This document shows, piece after piece, positions 1 through 8,712 of a stretch of 48,160 nt of DNA. Both the position numbers and the translations under genes were made by a program. Every line of letters begins with the position of its first letter. Within the stretch, counting starts at the first letter, position 1. The DNA comes from Erysipelotrichaceae bacterium (GTDB lineage Bacteria; Bacillota_I; Bacilli_A; Erysipelotrichales; Erysipelotrichaceae): positions 1 to 48,160 of the forward strand of contig JAFRKI010000012.1 of assembly GCA_017431825.1 (NCBI GenBank). Direction: 5' to 3'. The notes beneath the pieces are model-generated. The model worked only from the letters and a program-made list of their open reading frames with translations, was not told the origin of the DNA and searched no databases.

Positions 1-246
1 CATGATGTCCTTAGACAAAGGTATGGAGTCAGCACCCATCGTAACTGAAGAAGCCACATGTTCAGCCACTTCAAAAGCCTGATCGGCATACTGCCTGATC
101 AGCGTCTTGCCGTAAAGACCCAGACTCAGGATCAGTGTGCTGAGTCCCAGGACCAGACAGCCGACGACTGTCGTCCTTTTCATCCTGGTCGTCAGGGACC
201 GGTTCTTTTTAATTACGTTATCCGCAGTGTTCATGTTGATCATCAT
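1..246 (-). CDS. Membrane-anchored sensor-like protein, N-terminus only
   Basis: The first 82 codons of a gene that runs off the left edge. The visible peptide has a short Lys/Arg-rich cytoplasmic start, a hydrophobic segment at about residues 28-47 (VVGCLVLGLSTLILSLGLY) and then a probably extracellular stretch (IRQYADQAFEVAEHVASSV). That layout is typical of histidine kinases, chemoreceptors, GGDEF proteins or SpoIIE-like phosphatases with an N-terminal sensor domain. Two adjacent ATG codons (244-246 and 241-243) could be the start; I see no strong Shine-Dalgarno sequence. It lies downstream of the GNAT gene on the same strand, about 58 nt away. Function cannot be decided from this fragment. 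Confidence 0.6.
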   Translation of the reverse strand, partial: MMINMNTADNVIKKNRSLTTRMKRTTVVGCLVLGLSTLILSLGLYGKTLIRQYADQAFEVAEHVASSVTMGADSIPLSKDIM

Positions 247-304
247 TAAGTTCGATGCATTACGCACAACACCATTGTACTAAATGCAGGAGCCGATAAA
301 AACA

Positions 305-853
305 TCAGCGTATCCACTTGTCGGTAAGTGTCGGTGCATCATAGCCCCAGTCTTCATATGCACCGGAGACCACCTTGTCGAAGCCGTTTTTCTTCAGTAC
401 TCTGGCCGAAGCCCTGTTCTCTACCATGGTACTGGCCGTAATGATCTCGATGTCGGTCTTCGTATAAAGATAATCGATCATCACCGATAAGGCAGAGCTT
501 GCGATATGATGGCCCCAGTATCTTTCCAGCAGCCGGTAGCCGACGCTCACTTTATGGATCTCATCACGGTATCCGTAATATTCCGCCAGTCCGCACAGGC
601 TGTCTTCTTCCTTAAGATATATGCCCAGTATCAGTGACTCCTTATTCAGGTAGATGCCTTCATAAAGCTCCTTTATCATCTTTTCCGTATCTTCATACTG
701 TCTTTCAAAAAGAAAGGTTGGCAAGTATCTGTATACATTGTCATTGCCGACCATTTCCCTGATCGCTTCCCCGTCTTCAAGACTGATCCTTCCTAAGATG
801 ATACGGTCATTCTCCAGATGCGGTATCTCGTCAAACAGTTTCATCTTTATCAT
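305..853 (-). CDS. GNAT-family N-acetyltransferase (RimJ/RimL-like)
   Basis: A 182-residue protein with the acetyltransferase_3 (RimJ/RimL) pattern: an N-terminal strand naming the substrate (ENDRIILGRISLEDGEAI), a central strand pair (ESLILGIYLKEEDSLCGLAEYYGY), the acetyl-CoA binding region (VSVGYRLLERYWGHHIASSALSVMIDYL) and the late motif ENRASARVLKKNGFDKV. Such enzymes transfer acetyl groups from acetyl-CoA to ribosomal-protein N-termini, amino acids or antibiotics; the substrate here is unknown. An internal ATG at 842-844 gives MKLFDE and is an alternative start; neither start has a clear Shine-Dalgarno site. A terminator separates it from the upstream lipoprotein gene. Confidence 0.85.
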   Translation of the reverse strand: MIKMKLFDEIPHLENDRIILGRISLEDGEAIREMVGNDNVYRYLPTFLFERQYEDTEKMIKELYEGIYLNKESLILGIYLKEEDSLCGLAEYYGYRDEIHKVSVGYRLLERYWGHHIASSALSVMIDYLYTKTDIEIITASTMVENRASARVLKKNGFDKVVSGAYEDWGYDAPTLTDKWIR

Positions 854-880
854 TTTATAACACGGACCATGATCTTAAGG

Positions 881-908
881 CATAATAAAGCCCTCTTACG
901 AGGACTTT
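881..908 (-). terminator. Rho-independent terminator after the lipoprotein gene
   Basis: On the minus strand AAAGTCCTC (908-900) pairs with GAGGGCTTT (895-887) across a GTAA loop, with one G-T wobble, and is followed by an A/T-rich tail (ATTATG). It lies 33 nt after the lipoprotein stop codon and before the acetyltransferase start. Confidence 0.75.
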
Positions 909-941
909 GTGTTGCCGGTTGTTTGTCTTATGATGGCAGGT

Positions 942-1526
942 TTATTTTACAGCTCTCATCATGACGATGTCAGAATGTTCATTGATCTCATCGATGTCCA
1001 TCCTTTCGAACAGATACTGGATACCATCCTTTTCGAATATGGAGTCAATCGTTATAAGCATTCCGTTCAGTTTGAATACGGGATGTTCACCTTCTTCTAT
1101 TAATTCAAACAGGTCAAAGGTGTGGTTTGATTCGCCTCTGTGACCGTCTTCTTCTCTGAAGCGTGAATCGATATCCATCAGCACTCTGCTTCCGTCTTTA
1201 AAGATAGTTACCAGGCAGAGTTCTCTGTCTGTATCGCCATCAGTCTGTCTGGTGATAAGAGCTTCCCACATTCCGTAGGCATCATTAAATGTCTGGGCAT
1301 TCACGTCAGTGAAGTTCAGATCCTTATCGTCAAAATCTTCGAATTGCAGACCGAAATCAGCTTCTGTATAGTTTCCGGTATCCGGTTCCGGTTCGGGTTC
1401 CGGTGCCGGTACAGGATCGTTTTGCGGTTCCGGTTCATTCTGCGGTTCAGATTCATTGTTTCCTGAGCATGCGCAAAGGCAGACAGAAACCAGAATAACA
1501 AGCATGATCGATAATACTTTTTTCAT
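942..1526 (-). CDS. Small secreted lipoprotein, function unknown
   Basis: The start is placed at the ATG at 1524-1526, because AAGGAG (1538-1533) lies 6 nt upstream; an in-frame ATG two codons earlier directly abuts the Shine-Dalgarno site. The N-terminus is a lipoprotein signal: MKKVLS, a hydrophobic core and the lipobox LCAC, giving a diacylglyceryl-cysteine followed by SGNNES. Next comes a Pro/Glu/Asn-rich linker of about 30 residues (PEPQNDPVPAPEPEPEPD), a typical cell-wall spacer, then a folded domain of about 145 residues that I cannot assign to a family (it contains WEALITRQTDGDTDRELCLV and a GEHPVFKLNGMLITID strand pair). It is a single gene between two terminators, probably membrane-tethered outside the cell. 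Confidence 0.8.
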   Translation of the reverse strand: MKKVLSIMLVILVSVCLCACSGNNESEPQNEPEPQNDPVPAPEPEPEPDTGNYTEADFGLQFEDFDDKDLNFTDVNAQTFNDAYGMWEALITRQTDGDTDRELCLVTIFKDGSRVLMDIDSRFREEDGHRGESNHTFDLFELIEEGEHPVFKLNGMLITIDSIFEKDGIQYLFERMDIDEINEHSDIVMMRAVK

Positions 1527-1590
1527 ATGCATCTCCTTATTAACTTTAATTATATATTGTTTGCTTTATTATCCATATACTGTGAATAAG

Positions 1591-1620
1591 CATAATAAAA
1601 GCTCCCTTGCGGGAACTCTT
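1591..1620 (-). terminator. Terminator of the S10-spc-alpha operon
   Basis: Immediately after the rplQ stop, AAGAGTTCCC (1620-1611) pairs with GGGAGCTTTT (1606-1597) across a GCAA tetraloop, a 10-bp stem with two wobble pairs, followed by ATTATG. This closes the 14-kb ribosomal operon. Confidence 0.85.
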
Positions 1621-1624
1621 ATCA

Positions 1625-1981
1625 TTATACTAATTCGATAGTTGCCATCGGGGCATTATCGCCTCTTCTGATAGCGGTCTTGGTCACTCTGGTGTAACCG
1701 CCTTTTCTATCAGCATACTTAGGGGCAACATCATCAAACAATACCTGAACGGCAGTCTTTCCGGCTTCGTTCTTGACGTTTCTCAGATAAGCAGCAGCCT
1801 GTCTTCTGGCAGCCAGATCACCCTTCTTGGCGATGGTCACAAGACCGTCCACTACGCTTCTGAGCTCTTTAGCCTTCATTTCGGTAGTTTCGATCTTACC
1901 CCTGAGGATGACTTCCGTAGCCATGTTTCTGAGTAATGCCTTACGATGGTCGGCAGTACGGCCTAATTTACGATTCTGCAT
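1625..1981 (-). CDS. rplQ: 50S ribosomal protein L17
   Basis: 118 residues, full length, opening with the family signature [20 protein letters not shown] and ending in the conserved [13 protein letters not shown]17 is a large-subunit protein near the exit tunnel. It is the last gene of the operon, 9 nt after rpoA, with the Shine-Dalgarno sequence AGGAGGAAGG before the ATG. The following terminator sits a few bases after its stop. Confidence 0.98.
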   Translation of the reverse strand: MQNRKLGRTADHRKALLRNMATEVILRGKIETTEMKAKELRSVVDGLVTIAKKGDLAARRQAAAYLRNVKNEAGKTAVQVLFDDVAPKYADRKGGYTRVTKTAIRRGDNAPMATIELV

Positions 1982-1990
1982 ACCTTCCTC

Positions 1991-2950
1991 CTACTCATAA
2001 TGTTTGAAAGACAGATTGAGTTCGGCAAGCTTTTCCTTGACTTCCTTAAGTGATTTCTTACCTAAGTTCCTTACGTGACTCATTTCGTCTTCCGTCTTCT
2101 GGGTCAATTCTTCAACTGTAGAGATACCTGCTCTCTTTAAGCAGTTGTATGATCTTACGGTCAGATCAAGATCTTCAATGGACATGTTGACGGTCTTGGA
2201 ATTGTATTCATGGACGTTTTCTTCCATGAGGGAATCCATGCCGGCAACGGCCTTGTCGACCTCGGTCAGAAGCTCTAAGTGGGAAATAAGGATCTTGGCG
2301 GCTAAGGCTATCGATTCCTTAGGATTGATGGAACCGTCAGTCCAGACTTCCATGGTCAGTTCATCATACTTGGCGCTCTGACCGACACGGGTCGTTTCGA
2401 TCTCGTAGTTGACCTTGAGGACCGGCGTATAGATGGCATCGGTATAGATGGTGCCGATACCCTGTGATGAACCCTGGTATAAGAGCTTGTTTTCATCAGC
2501 GGAGACATAGCCTCTGCCGTTTCTGGCCATCAGTTCCATGTTGAGTTCGCCGCCCTGATCGAGATGAGCTATCTCCAGTTCAGGGTTGAGCACTTCAACA
2601 CCGCCAGGCAGGATGATATCCTTGGCCTTGACGGTACCTGGACCCTTGGCACTGATTCTAAGTGTATATACATCATCGTCCATGATACCAAGTATTAAGG
2701 ACTTGATATTGAGGATGATCATTGTAACGTCTTCTTTTACTCCCTTGATGGATGAGAATTCATGATAGACTCCATCCAGCTTGACTGAGTAGACGGAACC
2801 GCCAGGTAATGAGGAGAGCATTACTCTTCTCAGGGCATTACCTAAGGTCGTACCGAAGCCTCTTTCAAGAGGAGAAATTACAAATTTTCCGTAATTGTCA
2901 GATTCAACATATTCAGAAATTTTAAATTTAGGACGTTCAAATCTTTGCAT
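1991..2950 (-). CDS. rpoA: RNA polymerase alpha subunit
   Basis: 319 residues, close to the usual Firmicute length. The N-terminal assembly domain (about 1-230) has the dimerisation signature PLERGFGTTLGNALRRVMLS at residues 27-46. The C-terminal domain (about 250-319), which contacts UP-element DNA and activators, has LDLTVRSYNCLKRAGISTVE followed by VRNLGKKSLKEVKEKLAE. It lies between rpsK (18 nt) and rplQ (9 nt), the standard alpha-operon order, with GGAGG ahead of the ATG. An A/T-rich UP-like tract in the rpsJ promoter is a possible target for its C-terminal domain. Confidence 0.99.
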   Translation of the reverse strand: MQRFERPKFKISEYVESDNYGKFVISPLERGFGTTLGNALRRVMLSSLPGGSVYSVKLDGVYHEFSSIKGVKEDVTMIILNIKSLILGIMDDDVYTLRISAKGPGTVKAKDIILPGGVEVLNPELEIAHLDQGGELNMELMARNGRGYVSADENKLLYQGSSQGIGTIYTDAIYTPVLKVNYEIETTRVGQSAKYDELTMEVWTDGSINPKESIALAAKILISHLELLTEVDKAVAGMDSLMEENVHEYNSKTVNMSIEDLDLTVRSYNCLKRAGISTVEELTQKTEDEMSHVRNLGKKSLKEVKEKLAELNLSFKHYE

Positions 2951-2968
2951 ATGTTTCCTCCTTCTTTA

Positions 2969-3355
2969 TTAACCTCTAGGTTTCTTTGGCGGACGGCAAC
3001 CGTTGTGTGGTACTGGTGTAACGTCACTGATGGCGGTGATCTCCAGCCCGGCAGTAGCTAAAGCTCTGACAGCTGCTTCACGGCCGGGACCAGGTCCCTT
3101 GACTTCTACTTCGACCTTACGCATACCGTGATCCATCGAGGACTTTCCGGCTGCTTCTGCTACCATCTGGGCAGCATAAGGAGTTGATTTACGGGAACCC
3201 TTGTAGCCGAGCGCACCGGCACTTGACCAGGATACGACATTACCGGCTTCATCGGTGATCGTTACTATTGTGTTATTGAATGTTGAGTGAATATGCGCAA
3301 TACCACTAGCGATATTCTTCTTAACACGTTTCTTACGAACTGTCTTCTGTGCCAT
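2969..3355 (-). CDS. rpsK: 30S ribosomal protein S11
   Basis: 128 residues. The S11 core is plain: [20 protein letters not shown], then [14 protein letters not shown] and the C-terminal [19 protein letters not shown]11 sits on the platform of the small subunit near the 3' end of 16S rRNA. It lies 10 nt after rpsM and 18 nt before rpoA, with TAGGAGGT ahead of the ATG. Confidence 0.99.
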   Translation of the reverse strand: MAQKTVRKKRVKKNIASGIAHIHSTFNNTIVTITDEAGNVVSWSSAGALGYKGSRKSTPYAAQMVAEAAGKSSMDHGMRKVEVEVKGPGPGREAAVRALATAGLEITAISDVTPVPHNGCRPPKKPRG

Positions 3356-3365
3356 GTTTTACCTC

Positions 3366-3731
3366 CTACTTCTTCTTGTTGGCAACCGTACGACGAGGTC
3401 CCTTACGAGTTCTGGCATTAGTCTTAGTCCTCTGACCTCTTACCGGTAAGCCTTTTCTGTGTCTGATACCGCGATAGCAGGCAACTTCCATCAAACGCTT
3501 GATGTCAAGCTGAGTATCTCTTCTCAGATCACCTTCAAGTTTGTATTCTTCCAAAGATTTACGTAAGGCATTAAGCTGATCATCAGTAAGATCCTTGACA
3601 CGGACATCTTCACTGATACCGTTCTCTGCCAGTACTTTCTTAGCAGTTGGTAATCCAACACCATAGATATAAGTTAATGAAACGACGACGCGCTTATCAT
3701 TAGGAATATCTACTCCAGCAATACGAGCCAT
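3366..3731 (-). CDS. rpsM: 30S ribosomal protein S13
   Basis: 121 residues beginning [20 protein letters not shown], with the helix-two-turn-helix motif around [13 protein letters not shown] and the rRNA-binding tail [25 protein letters not shown] broken by family-typical Arg/Lys. S13 contacts the head of the 30S subunit, the 50S bridge and the P-site tRNA. The start is supported by AAGGGAG; the gene follows rpmJ by 17 nt. Confidence 0.99.
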   Translation of the reverse strand: MARIAGVDIPNDKRVVVSLTYIYGVGLPTAKKVLAENGISEDVRVKDLTDDQLNALRKSLEEYKLEGDLRRDTQLDIKRLMEVACYRGIRHRKGLPVRGQRTKTNARTRKGPRRTVANKKK

Positions 3732-3748
3732 TAAAAATTTCTCCCTTC

Positions 3749-3862
3749 TTAACCTTGTCTTTGTTTGTGCTTAGGGTTTTCACAAATAACCATAACGCGA
3801 CCTTTACGCTTAATAACGCGACATTTTTCGCACATCGGTTTTACAGATGGTCTGACTTTCAT
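3749..3862 (-). CDS. rpmJ: 50S ribosomal protein L36, zinc-binding form
   Basis: A 37-residue gene between infA and rpsM. It opens [14 protein letters not shown] and ends NPKHKQRQG. The zinc ligands Cys11, Cys14, Cys27 and His32 are all present, so this is the zinc-containing (C+) form rather than the zinc-free paralogue. The Shine-Dalgarno site GGGAGG lies about 9 nt ahead of the ATG at 3860-3862. Position and length match the usual infA-rpmJ-rpsM order. Confidence 0.98.
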   Translation of the reverse strand: MKVRPSVKPMCEKCRVIKRKGRVMVICENPKHKQRQG

Positions 3863-3881
3863 CTTTTTACCTCCCTATAGA

Positions 3882-4100
3882 CTACTTATGTCTGAATGTA
3901 ATACGCCCACGTGTTAAATCATAAGGTGAAATTTCCACGGTCACTCTATCACCCGGTAAAATGCGGATGTAGTGCATACGGATTTTACCGGAAACGTGAG
4001 CCAGGATTTCGTGTCCGTTCTCGAGTTTCACCTTGAACTGTGCGTTTGGCAACGTATCTGTTACCAAGCCTTCGATTTCAATAACATCTTGTTTTGCCAA
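3882..4100 (-). CDS. infA: Translation initiation factor IF-1
   Basis: 72 residues, the usual length, with the OB-fold core [37 protein letters not shown] and the terminal RITFRHK. IF-1 binds the 30S A site during initiation. The start is unusual: the codon at 4098-4100 is TTG, not ATG, preceded by GGAGG with an 8-nt spacer. It follows map by 3 nt, so the two genes are probably translationally coupled. Confidence 0.98.
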   Translation of the reverse strand: MAKQDVIEIEGLVTDTLPNAQFKVKLENGHEILAHVSGKIRMHYIRILPGDRVTVEISPYDLTRGRITFRHK

Positions 4101-4103
4101 ATG

Positions 4104-4853
4104 CTAGTCCTCCTTCGTTAAGATCTTGTAACCGTCCTGAGTGATGGCAATACTGTGTTCATAGTGAGCAGACAGAGATCTTTCCCTGTTTACTACTCCC
4201 CAGCCATCGGCTAAAGTGACGCAATGAGGCCTGCCCATGAATACCATCGGTTCGACGGCTATGCACATGCCCGGTTTAAGCAATTCCAGGGTGCCCGGCC
4301 TGCCGACGTTTGGCACATATGGATCCTCATGGACGCTTCTGCCGATGCCATGTCCCGTGTACTCGATCGGCAGCGAATAGCCGAAGGATTCCACGTATTC
4401 CTGAATGGCAGAGGCGATATCGCCGATATGATTGCCCGGCTTAGCCTGTTCAAGGCCTTTGTACAGGGACTCTTCGGTGACTTCCAGCAGTTTCCTCGTT
4501 TCCGGCTTTATCTCGCCTACCGCATAGGTCCAGCCGCTGTCACCGTGATAGCCCTTATAACAGGCGCCTACATCGACGGTGATGATATCACCATCTTTTA
4601 GGATCGTATGGTCAGGTATGCCGTGTACCAGCACTTCGTTTACGGAAGTGCAGACGGCTCCCGGAAAGCCATACAGATTCTTGAAAGAAGGAGTACAGCC
4701 GTTGTCTCTGATCACTTCCTCGCATATCCTGTCGATCTGCAGGGTCGTGATGCCGGGCTTTATCGCTTCTTTCAGAGCCTTATGGACCAGGGCGACGACA
4801 GTGCCGGCCCTGTCCATAAGTTCTATTTCTCTTGACGATTTGAGGGTAATCAT
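4104..4853 (-). CDS. map: Methionine aminopeptidase, type I
   Basis: 249 residues, removing the N-terminal Met from nascent proteins. The five metal ligands of the pita-bread fold can be placed: Asp94 (TVDVGA), Asp105 (HGDSGW), His168 (TGHGIG), Glu201 (AVEPM) and Glu232 (YEHS). There is no zinc-finger or SH3-like N-terminal extension, so it is the short bacterial type Ia. It lies between adk (3 nt) and infA (3 nt), as in most Firmicutes. GGGG 6 nt ahead of the ATG supports the start. Confidence 0.98.
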   Translation of the reverse strand: MITLKSSREIELMDRAGTVVALVHKALKEAIKPGITTLQIDRICEEVIRDNGCTPSFKNLYGFPGAVCTSVNEVLVHGIPDHTILKDGDIITVDVGACYKGYHGDSGWTYAVGEIKPETRKLLEVTEESLYKGLEQAKPGNHIGDIASAIQEYVESFGYSLPIEYTGHGIGRSVHEDPYVPNVGRPGTLELLKPGMCIAVEPMVFMGRPHCVTLADGWGVVNRERSLSAHYEHSIAITQDGYKILTKED

Positions 4854-4856
4854 CTA

Positions 4857-5498
4857 TTACCCCAGGACGGACTTGATGTCTTCAAAGACTTCTTCAGCCT
4901 TCTTGGAGGCATCGATAGTCTTTACAAGTCCTGTCTTTTCATAATATTCAATAACCGGTTTTGTTGACGCATAGTAAGCTTCAAGTCTCGTGCTTAAGGC
5001 TTCCAGTGTGTCATCCTTTCTCTGGATAAGTTCACCGCCGCATACGTCACATACGCCTTCGACTTTTGAAGGTTTGTTCTTTATGTGGTAGATCTCCTTG
5101 CAGTCCTTGCAGGTCCTTCTGCCGGTGATCCTGTCCTTGAGGATCTCGTCATCGACTTTCAGATCGATGATATGATCGATCTTCATGTTCAGCGATTCCA
5201 GGATCTTATCCAGGTCGATGGCCTGTTCAAGAGTTCTCGGATATCCGTCAAACAGGAAGCCTTTTTTGATGTCATCCTTGGCTAATCTTTCCAGGATGAT
5301 GTCATGGATCACTTCGTCAGGAACCAAAGCACCCTTATTCATATATTCCTGTGCTTTAAGACCGACTTCCGTTTTTTCAGCTACGGCCTGTCTCAGCATG
5401 TCTCCCGTAGATACGTGGACGACGTCATAGTGCTCCTTGATAAGAGCGGACATCGTACCTTTGCCTGTACCGGGTGCACCCATTATAAGAATATTCAT
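4857..5498 (-). CDS. adk: Adenylate kinase with a zinc-binding LID
   Basis: 213 residues catalysing ATP + AMP <-> 2 ADP. The P-loop GAPGTGKGT is at residues 7-15, the AMP site GDMLR at 32-36 and DGYPRT at 84-89. The LID domain carries a Cys4 zinc site, Cys130-x2-Cys133 and Cys150-x2-Cys153, the form typical of Gram-positive bacteria. It follows secY by 6 nt and precedes map by 3 nt, the standard spc-operon arrangement. The Shine-Dalgarno site is weak (AGGA overlapping the secY stop), which suggests coupling to secY translation. Confidence 0.98.
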   Translation of the reverse strand: MNILIMGAPGTGKGTMSALIKEHYDVVHVSTGDMLRQAVAEKTEVGLKAQEYMNKGALVPDEVIHDIILERLAKDDIKKGFLFDGYPRTLEQAIDLDKILESLNMKIDHIIDLKVDDEILKDRITGRRTCKDCKEIYHIKNKPSKVEGVCDVCGGELIQRKDDTLEALSTRLEAYYASTKPVIEYYEKTGLVKTIDASKKAEEVFEDIKSVLG

Positions 5499-5504
5499 TA
5501 AGTC

Positions 5505-6782
5505 CTACTTTCCTACAAAACCTTTGTATTGTTTCTTGGTGAGCTGTCCTTTCAACTCCTTGATCGTATCCATCGCAACACCGACGACGATTATGATACC
5601 CGTACCGCCCAGGGCCGCTCTTTGAGAGAGCCCGGTCAGATTGGATATGATATACGGCAGCAGGGCGATGAATGCCAGTAACAGGGCACCTAAGCAGGTG
5701 ATCCTGTTTAAGACCTTGGAAACATATTCCCTGGTCTCGCTGCCCGGTCTTACGCCCGGGATGTACTGTCCGTTCTTGCCTAAGTCATCAGCCATCTTGC
5801 CCGGATCTACAGTCAGATTGGTGTAGAAGAAGGTAAAGAGGATGATCAGTAAGGCATAGAATGCCAGGAACAGCGGATTGGTGAAATCAGCCAGCTTGCT
5901 TAAGAAACTGTAGGCCTTCGCATTTACCCATGAGGCAACGATCTGCGGTGCCTGGATAAGCGCACCGGCGAAGATTACCGGGATAACGGATGCCGAGTTG
6001 ATCTTTAACGGCAGGTGGTTGAGATCGCCTTTAGTCTTGTTGAGACGGTGAGACGTCGACTGCTGGATCGGGATCCTTCTTTCCGACATCTGCATCACTA
6101 CGACAAGAACGATGATAGCTATGAACATCAGGCAGTAGATAACGAAACCCGGAACGCCCAGCTTGCTGGTGGCATCTTCGCCGATAAAGGTCTTATAGAC
6201 CAGCTGGAAGTTGTTAGGCATGTCCGCAACGATACCCGAGAAGATGATCACGGATACGCCGTTGCCGATGCCTTTGGTCGTTATCTCGTCGGCCAGCCAC
6301 AGCAGGAACATGGTACCGGCCGTAAAGATGATAGCTATGTAAAGATAAGACATGAAGCCGGGATTCTCAACGATACCGTACTGATTGGACAGCAGCTGAA
6401 CGATGAAGTAACCCTGAACGACAGCCAGGACGACACCCACATATCTGGTGATCCTGTCCATCTGCTGTCTGCCTTTCTTTCCGGATTTGGCCATTTCCGT
6501 CAGAGCCGGAATGATATCCATACTCAGCAGCTGCACGATGATGCTGGCAGTAATGTATGGTCCGACACCAAGTGAGAAGATGGACATCTGTTCGATGGAA
6601 CCACCACCCAGTATCGACATCATCGTCAGCAGGGAGTTGGCACTAAGCGAGATAATCGTATCATTGATGCCCGGGGCCGGAATGGCTGAGCCCAGACGGT
6701 AGATGAAGAGGATCACTAATGTGAAGAGTATCTTCTTTCTAATTTCCTTGCTTTTGAGGAAATCCGCAAAAATACCTAACAT
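5505..6782 (-). CDS. secY: Protein translocase subunit SecY
   Basis: 425 residues with ten hydrophobic segments, the channel of the Sec translocon in the cytoplasmic membrane. It opens with the cytoplasmic FLKSKEIRKKILFTLVILFI, has the first-transmembrane signature YRLGSAIPAPGIN and plug region, RRIPIQQSTSHR in the C4 ribosome- and SecA-binding loop, and the conserved GKNGQYIPGVRPG in C5. It starts 1 nt after the rplO stop. GAGG within the rplO end supports the ATG at 6780-6782. Confidence 0.98.
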   Translation of the reverse strand: MLGIFADFLKSKEIRKKILFTLVILFIYRLGSAIPAPGINDTIISLSANSLLTMMSILGGGSIEQMSIFSLGVGPYITASIIVQLLSMDIIPALTEMAKSGKKGRQQMDRITRYVGVVLAVVQGYFIVQLLSNQYGIVENPGFMSYLYIAIIFTAGTMFLLWLADEITTKGIGNGVSVIIFSGIVADMPNNFQLVYKTFIGEDATSKLGVPGFVIYCLMFIAIIVLVVVMQMSERRIPIQQSTSHRLNKTKGDLNHLPLKINSASVIPVIFAGALIQAPQIVASWVNAKAYSFLSKLADFTNPLFLAFYALLIILFTFFYTNLTVDPGKMADDLGKNGQYIPGVRPGSETREYVSKVLNRITCLGALLLAFIALLPYIISNLTGLSQRAALGGTGIIIVVGVAMDTIKELKGQLTKKQYKGFVGK

Positions 6783-6783
6783 T

Positions 6784-7224
6784 TTAGAGAACCTCTACTT
6801 TTCCGCCTGCCTTTTCAATCGCTGCCTTTGCACTGGCAGAAATCTTATTACAGTTAACTGTTAACTTCTTGGTCAATGTTCCATTTCCCAAAATCTTGAC
6901 ACCGTCATACTGTTTCTTGACGATGCCGGCTTCCTTAAGAAGTTCAGGCGTAACAGTTACACCGTTATCGAATTTTTCCAGAGCCTCGATGTTTACGACT
7001 GCGTATTCCCTTCGGTTCATGTTGGTGAAGCCTCTCTTAGGCATACGCTTGTAGAACGGAGTCTGACCGCCTTCGAAACCGATAGCTACACCGCCGCCGG
7101 ATCTGGCGTTCTGGCCCTTATGGCCCTTGCCGGCAGTCTTGCCCTGACCGGAACCCTGACCGCGTCCTAAACGCTTGATATCCTTACGGGCGCCGTCATT
7201 ATATTTCATTTCATGTAAATTCAT
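6784..7224 (-). CDS. rplO: 50S ribosomal protein L15
   Basis: 146 residues with the glycine-rich N-terminal extension [20 protein letters not shown] that threads into 23S rRNA, then [19 protein letters not shown]15 is a late-assembly large-subunit protein. In most spc operons rpmD (L30) lies between rpsE and rplO; here only 12 nt separate the two. AAGGAGG lies upstream of the ATG. Confidence 0.98.
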   Translation of the reverse strand: MNLHEMKYNDGARKDIKRLGRGQGSGQGKTAGKGHKGQNARSGGGVAIGFEGGQTPFYKRMPKRGFTNMNRREYAVVNIEALEKFDNGVTVTPELLKEAGIVKKQYDGVKILGNGTLTKKLTVNCNKISASAKAAIEKAGGKVEVL

Positions 7225-7236
7225 CTGTCGGCCTCC

Positions 7237-7767
7237 TTATCTGATCTCTTCAACTTTCTTGCCACGCAGCTTGGCGACACCGTTGACAGTCTTCATGTTC
7301 TTTAAGGCATCGAAAGTCGCATGGACCATGTTGATCGAAGTTCTGGAACCTGTACACTTGGTAACAACGTCCTCACAGCCTACCAGTTCCAGTACATCAC
7401 GTACGGCACCGCCGGCAATGATACCTGTACCTTCGGTAGCAGGTCTTAATACTACTTCACCGGCACCGTATTTGCCGATGATGGCATGTGGAATAGTCTT
7501 GAAACCATTTACTAACGGAACTCTTATGACGTTCTTCTTGGCTGCTTCAGAACCTTTTCTGATAGCATCAGGAACTTCATTGGCCTTGCCTAAACCGTAT
7601 CCTACTCTGCCCTTCTTGTCACCCACGACAACAAGTGCTGAGAAACGCATTCTACGTCCGCCCTTTACGGTCTTGGATACACGGTTGATCTTTACTACGC
7701 GCTCTTCGAATTCCTTAGGTTCGCGTACAAAGTTTTTTCTTGGTCTTCTGTTATCTTTCTGTGTCAT
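7237..7767 (-). CDS. rpsE: 30S ribosomal protein S5
   Basis: 176 residues. The double-stranded RNA-binding N-terminal domain has [20 protein letters not shown] and [17 protein letters not shown]; the C-terminal domain has [20 protein letters not shown], the loop linked in other species to spectinomycin response. S5 contributes to decoding fidelity at the mRNA entry site. It follows rplR by 9 nt. Confidence 0.98.
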   Translation of the reverse strand: MTQKDNRRPRKNFVREPKEFEERVVKINRVSKTVKGGRRMRFSALVVVGDKKGRVGYGLGKANEVPDAIRKGSEAAKKNVIRVPLVNGFKTIPHAIIGKYGAGEVVLRPATEGTGIIAGGAVRDVLELVGCEDVVTKCTGSRTSINMVHATFDALKNMKTVNGVAKLRGKKVEEIR

Positions 7768-7776
7768 AATGTTCTC

Positions 7777-8133
7777 CTAGAATTTAAGACCAGCTTCTCT
7801 GGCTGCGTCAGCAAGGGCGGCAACTCTGCCATGGTAGTTGTAGCCGCCACGGTCGAATACTACTTCCTTAATGTTGTTTGCTAAAGCGAGTTCAGCAATC
7901 TTGGTTCCTACGGTCTTGGCGGCTTCCACGTTACCGCCGTTTTCCAGTTTCAAGTTCTTGGATGAACAGGATACTAAGGTCTTTCCTGCTTCATCATCGA
8001 TGATCTGACAGCTGATGTGCTTGTTTGAACGGAAGACGTTCAGTCTAGGACAGGAAGCTGTACCACTAATCTTAGCTCTTAAACGTGCATGTCTTCTCTG
8101 ACGTTCGTTATTCTTAGATACCTTATTAATCAT
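7777..8133 (-). CDS. rplR: 50S ribosomal protein L18
   Basis: 118 residues with the 5S rRNA-binding N-terminus [20 protein letters not shown] and the conserved tail [21 protein letters not shown]18 joins 5S rRNA to the central protuberance with L5. AAAGGAG supports the ATG; neighbours are rplF and rpsE in canonical order. Confidence 0.98.
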   Translation of the reverse strand: MINKVSKNNERQRRHARLRAKISGTASCPRLNVFRSNKHISCQIIDDEAGKTLVSCSSKNLKLENGGNVEAAKTVGTKIAELALANNIKEVVFDRGGYNYHGRVAALADAAREAGLKF

Positions 8134-8150
8134 ACATTACTCCTTTCCTA

Positions 8151-8693
8151 TTAAGCAGCAGCCGTCTTACCTTCCTTACGACGGATATGTTCACCCTTGT
8201 AGTGAATACCTTTACCCTTGTAAGGTTCAGGCTTACGGTAGCCTCTGATAACGGAAGATACTTCACCGACTCTCTGTTTGTCGATACCAGATACCACGAT
8301 GGTATTAGGATTAGGACATTCGATGGTGATGCCATCTTCGGCAGTATAGTTGATCTCATGAGAGAAACCAACGTTAAGTGTTAATGTTTTTCCGCTGACG
8401 GCGGCACGGTAACCGATACCTTCGATCTCCAGTGTCTTGGAGTAGCCTTCGGATACGCCTACCAGCATGTTGTTGATCAGTGCTCTGGTAGTGCCGTGAA
8501 GCTGCTTGGTGTGCTTTTCTTCATTGGCTCTTACGCAGTTGACTTCATTGTTTTCCACCTTAATATCGATCAGCGGACTGAACTGACGTGTCAAAGTTCC
8601 CTTAGGACCTTTTACAGTCACCTCATTACTGTCGGATACCTTGATTTCGACTCCGGCAGGAATGGTAATCGTTTTATTCCCGATACGTGACAT
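8151..8693 (-). CDS. rplF: 50S ribosomal protein L6
   Basis: 180 residues, two repeated domains: MSRIGNKTITIPAGVEI and the C-terminal part with GIDKQRVGEVSSVIRGYRKP and PEPYKGKGIHYKGEHIRRKE. L6 lies near the factor-binding site on the 50S subunit. GGAGAG precedes the ATG. It lies 19 nt after rpsH and 17 nt before rplR. Confidence 0.98.
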   Translation of the reverse strand: MSRIGNKTITIPAGVEIKVSDSNEVTVKGPKGTLTRQFSPLIDIKVENNEVNCVRANEEKHTKQLHGTTRALINNMLVGVSEGYSKTLEIEGIGYRAAVSGKTLTLNVGFSHEINYTAEDGITIECPNPNTIVVSGIDKQRVGEVSSVIRGYRKPEPYKGKGIHYKGEHIRRKEGKTAAA

Positions 8694-8712
8694 TTAATCT
8701 CTCCTTCATTGA

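Noticed and set aside
6015..6575. 186-codon plus-strand frame opposite secY
   Set aside because: Polar His/Asp-rich product typical of an antisense shadow of a membrane protein gene.
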